64,000 nucleotides of DNA from Atopsyche davidsoni (Eukaryota > Arthropoda > Insecta > Trichoptera > Hydrobiosidae): positions 1,932,001 through 1,996,000 of the forward strand of contig JAILWY010000029.1 of the NCBI GenBank assembly GCA_022113835.1. Direction: 5' to 3'. Positions 34,901 through 46,495 of the stretch are shown here, piece by piece (position 1 is the stretch's first letter; the number at the start of each line of letters is the position of its first letter). The notes under the pieces were generated by a model. That model was not told the origin of the DNA. It ran no database searches and was given only the letters and a program-made list of their open reading frames with translations. Position numbers and translations under genes: made by a program.

Positions 34901-37900
34901 ACACGCCCTTTGACCGTGTTTAAAATTTGAATTGTAGTCTTCCGAAGTCCTGCGCTCCACTGCTCCCTCAACAGCTGCTTCCGAGCAGGGAAATACAGCT
35001 GGAGAAGGGTGAGTCTCCAATCACATCCTGTTTTATTTATCACGTCAATTGAATATCATCAAAAATTCAGTGAATATCATCAAGAATGAATTGCCGTCCA
35101 AATTCTTCGTCACATCCCCATAACCCATTTTTCAAATGGCATTTTTTGGATGATTGATTCTGCAGGAGATCTAAACGGAGAGAAGTAAATGAGTGTCAGC
35201 GAAGAAAATGGCGATGCATCTTCAATGCCTTAATTGTGCACCGGGATAACCATCTCTTCAGCTCAATCAATTCAATTGACTTAAATTTTCATACGCAGGT
35301 AGCAACTTCAGGATGGAGGCTGCTCACACCATGCACCCCAGCTCCTGCATAGTGGTATACTACCAATATGGCATGCAGTCCGTTATCTGCAATGTCGTGC
35401 TGGAGCTCTTCCTCCAGATCATCTCGGAGCCTTGCTTTAACATCCTGCGCACCAAGGTAAGTGGTGAAGATGTTAATGATAAGTTGTTACTTTAGTGGTG
35501 AAGAAAGTTCTATATAAAGACGAAAACCGCATGAGAATCCATTAGGCGTGAAATTGTATAATATGATAAATTTTTTTTTGTTAGATTGAAGGATTTTAAA
35601 TAACGTTAAGTTTGAAGTTTTGATGTTGTGAATGCTTTGTGTGATTCTAGGAGCAGCTGGGCTACATCGTGTTCAGCGGGATGCGCCGCAGCAACGGAGT
35701 CCAGGGCCTTAGGGTCATCATCCAGTCCGAGAAGCATCCCGTGTTCCTCGAGGAGCGGGTGGAAGCTTTTCTTGATCACATGGGGGTATTGGTTACACTA
35801 AATATTTAATACAACCTCATCTAAACATGGTTATCTCGACAGTATGATTTGAATGAATTTAATCCGTAAGGACCTTGCTAATGGATTTGTCATTTCAGGA
35901 TCACATTGAAAATATGTCAGAGGAAGAATACGAGCGCCATCGCAACTCCCTGATGGCCCAGCGACTGAAGAAGCCCAAGATGATGGCGGAGCGCACCACC
36001 TTGCTGTGGAGCGAGATCAAGTCCCAGCAGTACCACTTTGACAGGACTAATGTGGAGGTAGCGGCCCTGCGCTGCCTCAGCAAGCAACAGATACTCGATT
36101 TCTACCATGTAAGTTGCAAGCCTGAACACCTTCCGGTGATCCTCGACAGTATAACAATATATTGAGCTAAGCTGCAGTGAATGTACCGAGTTGATATCGG
36201 GTTTAGATTTAGACACCGGTGCATTAATGAATTGTATAAACATATTAATTTTGTAAATTGTAAAATTTTAGGAATTCATCTCGATTGATTCACCAGACAG
36301 ACAGAAACTGTGCGTTATGGTGATCAGCAAATCCGAGGGAGGCGCCGGCCTCATCAAGCCATCGGAAATGGATGCAGAAAACGTCATCATCGACATGGAC
36401 GAACTCACGCCCCAAGAGCTTTCTAAGGTGACAAACCGAACCCTCGCGTTGTTGTCCTTCCCCAGGTCTCTGATGGACATGCCCACTATCCTCGTCTTTG
36501 GCTGCCTGTGCGTCCTGGTGATCCACCTGATCTTCTTCTCCAAGGAGCCCTCCGCCCCCGTATCTCAAACCAACAATTCTTCATTGTGCCAATTTCACAA
36601 CACCACCCTTTAAACATCCCCGTCAGCTGACTTCGTCGTCTCTTGTCCAAAAAAGTGACAGCGACTTCAACACCGTCTTTAGCCATTTTCAGTAGATTAC
36701 AGGATGGAGGTCTCTCAAAGACGCCTCCGCTGCGCCTGATCTGCCGTCATGCTAAGTCACACTATTGCAATTTCTGCACAATATTTTCATTATTGAAAAT
36801 ACATAGCAAGCATAAATGTTTCAGATGTTCAAACAGATTTATGTATTCTAAGAATATTCATTCAAGTTTTAATCACGTCGAATATGAATATTAATTTCAA
36901 TGGTCTTATTAATTTCTTTGATGTCTTTCGTCATGTGTGATTCATTCGCGCGGATCTAATATTTCCAAGATTTCCTTGATTACCAATACCTGTTCAGGTT
37001 TACGAACAGTGAGGCTTACTTTTTTTAAAAATTGACGCACCCGTTGACGGAATATTGTTGCACGGTTTTATTGTACTGCCGGTTTTATAAACACACGGAG
37101 AATGACATCGTCGACCGTCAATTACAAAGGGCTTATTTCAACAATATGAAATAAGAGCAATCACCGTGCACGTATTTGATCAAATCGACCTTTTATTCAG
37201 CGTGAGTTCTTCGTGTATGTCGAAACTTGATTTGACTATTTATCCAGTTTGTTAAGTCGCGTGACTTTGCGTATTTTTATTTAATCGATAAACTAATCGA
37301 ATTAATACTATTGTCTTATATATATACATACTTATTATCATAGTGCATAGTCCTGGTGTGTTTATTTACTATCTTCGTAAGTGCTCAGGCATTTTATCTT
37401 GTATACACGGTGTTTTAGAACGCAATATGTGGAGTATTTTTTTTTTTTGTCTTTAAGTTCCATAAAAATATTTTCAACCACTGAAAAATTGACTAAATTC
37501 TATTTTCGATAGTAAAAGTTTTGAATCGTGAAATTGAATTGAATTGTATTTGTGGTCCAGAGTATATGTATTTTGAAACACTCTGTAGGTGTTTGTAATC
37601 TATTTAATCTCCTTGAAACAATGTTCTCAAATATAAAGTGTATTTATTTTATAATATAAATTTTATAGTATTAAGAGTTGGGACTCCGTATTGATCTCCA
37701 TACAAACTTAACATGTTTCATAAATACAATACTGTCTTTAGAATCTTGTACGCTACAAACAGCGTGTTAGAAATTTAAACTTCTTAACAAATCTTAGAGA
37801 TTCAATTGAACTTGATAATACAGTTTAATTTAAATTTATTGGTACTAAAATCTATTAACTTTTTATTGTTATTACGATACATTTTGTTTGTGAGTGTTTA

Positions 37901-40900
37901 CGCCTTCTAGACTTCTTAGATACGATCGTAATCTTCTAGCCATTTTAAATATAAAGTATTACAAATTCAACTAGTCTGTTAACTTCTCGTTGCCAAACTT
38001 CTGATCTGGAAAGATGAATAAAAAAATATAGTCTGTTGGGAAATTATACTTGATGTATCAAATAGTTATAGTCACGTGATAACGTTAGAATTTTCTATTT
38101 CTTTTTCCCATAGTTAAATTGTTGATTCCTTCTTTGTTGAGAGGTGAAAAGAATGGGCTTGCTGTTAATAATTTGCTAAGTTTGTATGGAACAGTAGATT
38201 GCGTCTCGTAGATTGTATTATTGATAAAATAAACTATTTTTAAGTTATAATTATTATATTTAGTAAATAGTTAATTTTTCATATATTTTTGAAAAATATA
38301 TATTATTTTGAGGGCTTGTAGAGAGAAAAGACGGTAAATTTGACAACATATCTCTGTATATGGATATATGTAATATTGAAGAAATGTCTATTTTTAGATG
38401 CAAAATTGATAGCCACTGCGTGTAAACAAAAAAACACCTGCGCCATTTATTCTACTCGAGGTGTACTCCTCTTTGATTACACAGTATTTAAACATTTTAT
38501 TTCACAGTTTGGAAGTGATATCTGATCTAAATTTTAAAAGTGTCTCTTGAAAATTGAAATGTTACAAATATATCGATCGCCAAACGTTACACAGGTGAAT
38601 CGACAAGAAAAACAATATGTTTTTCTTGTCGATACAAATTAGCATAAGTTCACAGCAATTGAAATTCTCCGTAATTTTCAAGGTCAAATACAAAACTATT
38701 TTTTGAAGATCTTTTCTTGTCGCTTCGCGTGTCTGTACCCGAAGCACGACGCAGGTGTTTTTTTTTATTTATGTAGCGGCTAAAACAAAGTCTACGGGAA
38801 AACAATGTAGTAGGTTTGGAGAGGAATCTCTGTTAAGGATGTGCTTACTATATAATTTTTTTTATTTTTACCGTTATATAATTACCAGGTTATTTCTTTT
38901 TTTTTTTTTTTGACATCTTTTGTTCTTTTTTAATACAAGTTTATCTTCCAAGCATTTTTTTTTCAACGTCTCGTTCTTAATTTACTTTCCAGATATTTTT
39001 TTTACATTCTTCGTTGTTTCTGGTCGCCAGTTTATGTAGCAGATATATTTTTAACGTTTCCCATTATTTCTGGTCGCCAGTTTATCTTCCAGGTATTTAG
39101 ATTGTGTAATTTTTTGTTCATCACCGACTGACTGCATGTATAACGGATAAACTGCAAGGTAAGAACCGGTTGATGAAATGTTGGTGATACTCCAAAAATA
39201 ACTCTTCTTCCTCATCTGAATGTCAATTCACAATAAACTGTGATCACTGAGTATGAATTTCGTTTTGAAACTGTTACTTTGGAACAGTTGCATTGGAACT
39301 CTCTGTGAAGAACAGTTCCGCAGTGTATGTGAAGCATTGTAGCGATTTAACAAATAAAATAATCTATGAGCGCTTTGAAGTAAAATTAATTATCAAATGA
39401 ATTAATTCATTGAAATAGTTTTATATATATTGTTCAGTCAAGGTAGCTGCTCTTCGACACATAACCCTCGTCTCATCCCCACTGTAACAGTTTCAAAGCT
39501 CCCGACCTTCTAGTTAACGGTTAATGTCCCCGTTTCGATGTTATTAAATGTATCATCATAGAAATTATCAAAACTATTCTTGGATGAGAATTAACGTTAT
39601 TTCTAGACCAAACGGCACCAACAGTCCCTATGCATAAACAGATATACACGTATTTGCAAACTCACGGCATCTCCCCGAAGGAAGCGAGCGTGTAACATCC
39701 GGTTTTACTACGATTATATTTAAAATTTATCACGTGAATTATCATGGACGTCTGATTGTGCGTAGGGGCTGTTTTTCGACGTGCCTGGACAATTGACTAC
39801 CCTCATCCGTTTCAGCACTCCCCGTTGTGCTAGAGCCTGTCTTCTTGTTGATAAATCCACCCTTGCTCTTCGTCATGCCGGCATGTTATTTTTAATTAAT
39901 TTGCAAATTATCACGTGTAAATTAAAAATTCAACTGATTTTCCGTCTCTTTATGGCGTTAAATGCTATTTTGCTGATAAATTATCCTTGATATAGATTGA
40001 ATTAGTTAGTCATTAAACAACTGTTGTTTGTATTGACTAGCATTTCGAAAGCCTTAGGATTTTAATTTATTGAATGATAGTTGAATTTTTAAATGCTTAA
40101 GAGTAGTAACACGCTAAATTATATTAGACTTCAAACTAAAGTTTCATTTTAGTACGGGGTTTATTGTAGAAAATCTCTATTACATTATTAGTGCATGTAT
40201 TCTCATAATAGAAAGCATGTTTGTTAGATAACATATATAATATTTATATTTTATTTATTTAAGTACTTCAAAATTTATCCACGCCGTGTTACAAATTTTC
40301 ATTAAACTCCTTTAATTGAGCTCTCGGTGTCAGCATCAATCTCTAGAGCTCAGTGTAAGTTTTTAATTTGTGTGTAAGTCTAATAACTCGCTGTTGAATC
40401 AATTTAATAATTTGTCTATAATTACACGCAGAAACACCTTTCGTAATATTTTGTTTAGATTCTGTCTTTAAAATATAAATTTTAATTGGCAAATATATAT
40501 ATAATTTTTTTTTTATAATTTTTAGATGCATGCGAATTGATATGATAATATCTTGCAGCAGCGAATTAAAAACCTTTCTGTGTGTAACTTGTACACTAAT
40601 AGAGATACGGTACAAAGTACTTCAACATTCATCAATCGCTTATCTCTGTTAGTGTACGATTTGAAATGTGTTGATGTTTTATGTGTACTTGTTTCGTTGG
40701 AAGACGGTGTAATCTAAAAATGGTTAAAAAATTACGTCGACACCCAATTGGCTATAGAGACTACTTAAAAATTGTTCCTGATTATGACTGCACGTACAGA
40801 GCTACAAATTTGGATTTATGAAAATATATTTTATTAATCGTGCATTAGAAATATTTTATAAAAAAAGAAAATTCGAATGACGATTATTAAACCTGTCAAA

Positions 40901-41113
40901 AAAATATCTTTGGTAAAATTAACGCAAAGCACGTAATTTTTACCACTTCAGAATCACGCTCGCGCGGCCTGACAGCTGTTCTTAACGTGTCTTTATTTTT
41001 TTCAGACGGTCATCATAGATGACGTCATCGCATTCAAGAGTGGCCGCTCGCTGTTCCCCCAGCTGAAGCCCTACACCAACATCCCGCGCAAGGGGGCCAC
41101 CTGCAAGCTCTGA
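28955..41113 (+). CDS. Ide: insulin-degrading enzyme (M16A metalloprotease), complete copy, 22 exons, 1026 aa
   Basis: Exons: 28955-28971, 30105-30284, 30404-30492, 30708-30793, 31017-31138, 31267-31436, 31519-31641, 31860-32062, 32268-32353, 32477-32591, 32673-32810, 33029-33235, 33324-33526, 33709-33853, 34011-34242, 34332-34458, 34938-35008, 35299-35456, 35651-35785, 35899-36108, 36272-36427, 41006-41113 (3081 nt). The zinc motif HFCEH is at residues 109-113 with catalytic Glu112, and the third ligand Glu190 lies in NAVDSEH. Family hallmarks run the whole length: [81 protein letters not shown] is a cytosolic and peroxisomal clamshell protease of insulin-like and amyloid peptides. The C-terminus CKL fits the peroxisomal PTS1 consensus. 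The last intron is 4.6 kb. Read-through of its donor stays open and encodes a hydrophobic segment. Confidence 0.95.
34599..34904. mobile_element. 306-bp repeat insertion in IDE intron 16
   Basis: The same intron in unit 1 (20879-21031) is uninterrupted. Flanks are GCCTTTTG (34591-34598) and GCCCTTTG (34905-34912), an 8-base imperfect direct repeat that fits a hAT-like target duplication. The sequence is related to the repeat at 14530-15510 in intron 2 of the other copy. No coding capacity. Confidence 0.65.
36428..36610 (+). other. in-frame read-through of IDE exon 21 with transmembrane segment
   Basis: Beyond the exon 21 donor (AAG|gtgaca) the frame stays open for 61 codons. It encodes a hydrophobic stretch, [20 protein letters not shown], followed by SKEPSAPV and a polar tail with two N-x-S/T sites, before the stop. 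Codons are GC-rich at third positions like the IDE exons, unlike normal intron sequence. The same segment is at 22737-22859 in unit 1, but cut short after FFSKF. It could be an alternative terminal exon, or an exon of an unrelated small membrane protein. Confidence 0.5.
36611..41005 (+). other. remainder of IDE intron 21 (unit 2)
   Basis: AT-rich, without a supported gene. It contains an inverted repeat at 38599-38633 with 15-base arms (ATCGACAAGAAAAAC) and a 5-base loop, and a decayed tandem repeat at about 38880-39105 whose clearest units share TTTCTGGTCGCCAGTTTAT (near 39018 and 39070). In unit 1 the intron is only 187 bp, with the break inside an ATTTTT string, so this DNA was probably deleted there. 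Confidence 0.5.
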
Positions 41114-44100
41114 GCCGCTGCGCCCCCGCGTCACGCGGCGGGGTCGGCTAACACGCATACGGGATATCTAGAGCTTCCAGACGCCCTAAAGTAAACCGAT
41201 TGTTCGGCCGGCTATTTAAATATACACTCCGGAGCCATCTCGATCTGGAAACGCTTTTCTGTATATTTGTGAAGGTTTTTTATCTTCCGTGAATTACCTG
41301 TACGGCAACAGGGGGCGAACCTGCGTGTTACACATACACAAACATATATATATAAACTAGCCTCTTTATAAATAATAATAATTAGAAAATTTTTTAATCC
41401 GATGCAGTCAGGAGGTGATTACTTTTGCGGTGTTTTCATACATTATAATTATAATATTTCTTTTTCGTACGAAAATACTGCTTAAGCTGGTTCTTTTCTT
41501 ATACACGTTGATTTTGAAATATTTTGGGACAATCCGAAATGTTTTCTTAGCTTTAAGTGCAAAGAATTTATTAAATTGACTAACCATGGTTTGTATTTTT
41601 CTTTGCTTTATACACGCTGTCTCAAACGTTACGGACATTACTTGTGTACCACGAAATGAATATTATTTTTTTACCTTCTTGGAATTTGTATGGATCCTTC
41701 GAATTAGTTGCTTGGATAGATAATCCACAGCCACTTCTTTGTTGCCGACTGGCAACCTTAAATTAAAATATTTTTTGTTACGTTTGCTATTGATATTACC
41801 GTGACTTTTGAGACGCATGTATAAAATCCAGTCGTTCCATCAGTTTGTGTATAAATTGGTTCATATAAATTTACTGTTGGAATCCTTATAATGAAATGAT
41901 TGTACAATAATTTTTCTTATATTTGATATATTTTTACATTCATCAAATGAAATTGTATTTAATGCCGTATTATGTTAATTGTAGATTGGGTAGGAAACGA
42001 TATATTGTATTTATTTTACAAACGTTTTGTCTTGGATTGTCAACAGCTGGTTTTTTTTGTACTTGATAAAAAGTATACTGGGGCGTAGAGCAAATAAGTT
42101 CAAGTGAGCGAGCATTGCAATTGTGTTAACGGATCCTTCAAGCACGCCCTGAAGCTCGCAAGGCAAGGATTCGTGGCACCAGTCCTTGAATCTTACGGTG
42201 AGCCTTAAATAAAAAGTTTCTATTGCAGCTGAGCTCTTAATCTAAATCGGAATCAATTATAATTAAAACCGCTGTATGTGCAGTGCTATTGGAACCCGTT
42301 CCTCGGAAGATAATTGGGAATAGAAAACAGGAACACCTTGAGCTGTTAATTAGTTTTTTCATAATAAAAGAAGACCTAATCGATATGATAGAATCAAAAT
42401 CTTAGTCCAATGCTTCCTTTCGCATGCGAGCACACATCGTTTTAAAACCTAACCTAACCTTATCTCAAAGGCAGCTCATCGATTCTCGCAGATTAATTTA
42501 TTATAATGAGAAATCATGATTTAAGCTTTGAAATCACTTTATATTATTATTTCAGTCCAGTTGAAATTCCACATTATAGTTCAGGGTTGTCGATTGAGCG
42601 ATTCCAGTCAAACTCAGTCATCACGTCTGTGGCGTGTCAGTTCTACTTTGTTTTGTTATTGCTCGATTGTTTTACAATATTACCAACGCAGAAACTGTAT
42701 TGTCACAATTTAAATTACTAGCATGTAAGACATAGTTTTAGGAACTAAAGTATGTCAACACGAATTTCATGTTTTTATTGTGAATAAAAGATATTGACAA
42801 TGCAAGTTTTATCGTCTTAATATCGTAACATTTGGTAAATCAATTTTATATGTAAAATATGCTTTAAGTTGGTGACCTAGGAACAGCGGTGCAGCACACC
42901 CCAAGCCTGAAATGCAGGCACTCGGCATAAGGTACATACTTTCTTCCGTCTGTGACACCCTGACAAGCAACATAAGAAAAAAGGCCTGCTTTACTGGATG
43001 TGATGTTGGACTTGAAGAGTGGAGTGCGAAGGTCAGGTACAGCAATTGCTATACATAACTATAGTTTATCGGGAAAACCGTGGTTAGCGGGACAAGTCTG
43101 GAAATCACAGTTCAACACACAAATAAAGTAAAGCAAAACAAGAACAAACAAATTTATGACTTATTGTTGACAGTTGGCGTGTATACACGTCAAACGCAGT
43201 GAACAGGTTTATCAGTAATGTGATAACATTAAATATTTGAAATTTATTTTTATTAAATATTGGATTTATTACAGATCATTGGTTCAAATTTCTTATATAT
43301 TTATACAATACATTGTTTTATCGTAACCTAACCATAAGCAAGTGTAGGAAGAGTGATTATTGGCTACGAGTTCTCAACATAAATTATCTATTTAGGCGTC
43401 GTAGATAAAAGTCATACACATTAAACTAATTACAGTACAAAAATACACAACAGACTCGTGGCGTGTGACCTGCTACATGTTACGACCTCATCTATACGAG
43501 TATCCTCAACCTACTCTTGTACCAAACAGCTAAGGGACGTACATTTCTTCATTTCAGATTAACATAAAAAGGCAGCTTGTAACAAAAAAAAACCACCTAC
43601 TATAAATTAAGTTTTTTGAAAATTCTTTAAAATACAAATGTCATGGCGGTTCACTTAATTACTCTTTTCAGCATAATTATCAACAGGTAGTACATTTTTT
43701 CATGCCCCATTGTCAATTTTTACTATTTTTTAGTAGAGCGAGAGGTATGTCAAGAATATCCGCGAGATTAAGGTTTTATTTGTATTCTATATTATCAGCC
43801 TAAAATACTTAACAATTAAAAAATATTAACTATAAAAATACTTCTTCAATTTTCTTAATTATCTAAAAAAAATAAAGTGGTAAGATATATTTTTGACACG
43901 CATATACATATATTTTACTTCACTGTACATAAAGGCACTCAGTTTCGCAGCCTCCAATTATTGTAAAAACATGTAAAATCGTAACCTTAAGGCTTATATC
44001 CACGTGCCACACGCAGACCTTGAAAATGCACCTCCACAATTTACTAAATTAGAGAGCGGTGCAATGATTGCTAATCATCTTTTTTCATAGATATTATCAA

Positions 44101-44995
44101 GAATTATCTCATTGTCATTATTATGTGAGACTTTTTAAAATTTAAGTTATGCCGCGTCTAATTTTTGTCAATTTAATTTTTCTACCTGAGAGCATGCAGA
44201 ATTTACATGCATTTTTAAAAACATTTTAAATAAAGATACCAAAATAATTTTTATACGTATACATCAATATTTCTTATTTATACATTTCAATTTGAAAAAA
44301 ATTGTTTTAAGAAACAATTAGCAATATTCACCCTGTATATGTTAATATATTTTTCTTCTACATAATTGTTATGTCAGAATAAATATTTTTGGACCTCTGA
44401 ATAGTATTAACATTATAAAAATACAAAACTAAATAGGCATATGAAATAGAGAACACGTTATTAAAAGCATCTTATCAAACATAATTTTACTGCGTGTTAC
44501 ACGTTAAATGTTTTGTATGGTATTTAACAAGTTATAATATATATATATATTAACATATGGTATTTAACACCCGACGTGTATATACATCGCTGCTTAGTTT
44601 TGCTTACACACAATGTGATGAATTTTCAAAATCGAACTTCGCAGTTAATTGGAACAAATTTACATTACTCAAATACCATACGATATCAACCATGTTTCAT
44701 AAGTTAATTCAGTAATCATCACCATCAGAAATTATCTGGCATGACTTGGAGACAGCGTGTTAATGCAAGTCAACCCGCACGTGAAGATTACACGCATTAA
44801 TATGTTTATATCTATTATATAACCATGAAGCTATATTTCTTGTGATGGGATTTTAAATCGGATAATACATGACCACGACTACAAAACGTCTAACAGACAG
44901 TAAAAAAAATTCACAACTTTTATCATATGAATGCAGAAAGGAATCAAGTACAACTTTGATTAACGTTACACATATATTTGTAACGTTATTTTTTT
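41114..44995. other. 3' flank of the unit 2 IDE gene
   Basis: The first 600 bases and the last 1000 match unit 1. The middle, 41713-43998, is unique to unit 2 and has no terminal repeats, so it is more likely lost from unit 1 than inserted here. It contains a GC-richer patch (about 42870-43040) and a motif GTTTGACGTGTATAC-like near 43180 that also occurs twice at about 10865-11005. No gene is supported. Confidence 0.45.
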
Positions 44996-46495
44996 AAACG
45001 TTTTATCAACAAAAATAGTAATAGAATTAATTTGCAAAACTAATGTTATCTAGTGCATAACTTTATTCTGTTTCTTGATTTAATGTAATATCTATATGAT
45101 TACCGCTATAGTAACAAGAAATCGAGAAAAATGGCAAATACAAATCAGGAATTTTAATGTGATAGTTTATCCTAAGAATTATATGCAAGTATAATATGTA
45201 AATATTTTATCTCAAAACCATTTTAATTTATCATAACCAATTTTTTTCATGTGTGTAAAAAAAGTGTGTACTTGGTTTCTTTTAGCAGAAATATTGTAAG
45301 TCATAATTGTAGTATATCAAAATATATATCTATCAACATGTACTGACAACTATCGATATACAACCATATAAAAAATAAAAACATTAAAAATTAGATACCA
45401 TTCTAATGTAAAAGTATTGCATTGATTATATTGGACATCCACTGTCAAGGCAAGCACGTGATATTCAAGATTATCTAAATCAATCATTAATAAACAAATA
45501 CACAAAATGTTTTCAAACTCACAGATTCAAAATAAAATATTTTTTATAAAAAATAAACAATGACACCTAGTTTAATAAGTATAATATTTATTAAAAAAAT
45601 TAGGCTTAGGAATAAAAATTCTAGTTATCTCGTTTTGGGTGATACCATGAGTTTTTAAACAGCGTATATACATGTTTGTATTGAATTGCAATTAAAAATA
45701 AATCAGGTGCACCATTAATTACAGTGAAAACAAACATTAAAAAATATATTTTAAAACCTAATATTTTTTAACAGACGAACTTGCGAACTAAGGAAACGAT
45801 TATCATACCCTCTATACTGACCAAATATCTGCAAAATGAATAAGTTCTCTTTATTTGTTCTAGTAACTAAACGTCTGACATATTGTTTCGAGTCCCGTTC
45901 TAAACACTTCTCGATAAGATGCCGATTAGTATCATAGATGTGATGAGCAAATGTTTTATACAAATTTACGAGTTGAATCGCATGAACATAACCTCACTGT
46001 ATTAACTCTATACACCCCTAAAAAGCGAAATTCCATTTTGCAGATATTTGTGTATATGCACACGCATCTGCGTGTTCAAGCGATATATAAATAGGGTGGT
46101 AGATATTCCCAAGCTATACATAATATAATATAACATTTAACTATTCATGGATATAATTTATTTAATTGTCTCGCTTCGTTTGCTCTCTTAGCTGCCTACT
46201 GACTCAGATTCGCGTGACTGAATTCATTTTCATTATGCATCAACCCGAAAATACTGTCATCGTGAAAGCGCTGTGTGGGTTCAGGTGGTGTGACTAACAT
46301 GTAACATTCAACATCCAATGTGTAATACACGCTCTAGTGCAATTCTGACTGCTATTGTGGTAAATTTGCAACCGCGATGGAACCTACGACACATAACGCT
46401 CTACATTTCTAGTATAAAACCAACTAAAAGAGCGACGCCTGATTCGTAGCTTGATCATGCTACTATTTTATATGACATGGGCCGCAGGTGTGGCG
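44996..46495. other. intergenic DNA and MAGI 3' UTR
   Basis: AT-rich DNA right of the duplication edge. The complement of AATAAA at 46157-46162, some 335 bases past the MAGI stop, is a likely polyadenylation signal. A 70-residue minus-strand frame at 45963-45751 matches nothing I recognise and has no splice partner. Confidence 0.45.

Larger units (their letters stand above)
26794..44995. repeat. tandem segmental duplication, unit 2 (about 18.2 kb)
   Basis: Second copy of the 5902-26793 unit in the same orientation. Order: left flank matching 5902-6655 (26794-27525), then directly the part matching 12345-12880 (27526-28062), the IDE gene, 3' flank, and the terminal segment 44812-44995 matching 26597-26793. 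The GNAT gene and LTR element are absent. Blocks present only here are the IDE promoter and first exon (28063-29858), most of IDE intron 21 (about 36543-40935) and 41713-43998. Confidence 0.9.

Noticed and set aside
42809..43045. 78-residue minus-strand frame in a GC-richer patch
   Set aside because: No domain or retroelement motif could be recognised in any frame.
45751..45963. 70-residue minus-strand frame downstream of MAGI
   Set aside because: No acceptor/donor linking it to the MAGI exons, and MAGI already ends with a complete PDZ and stop.
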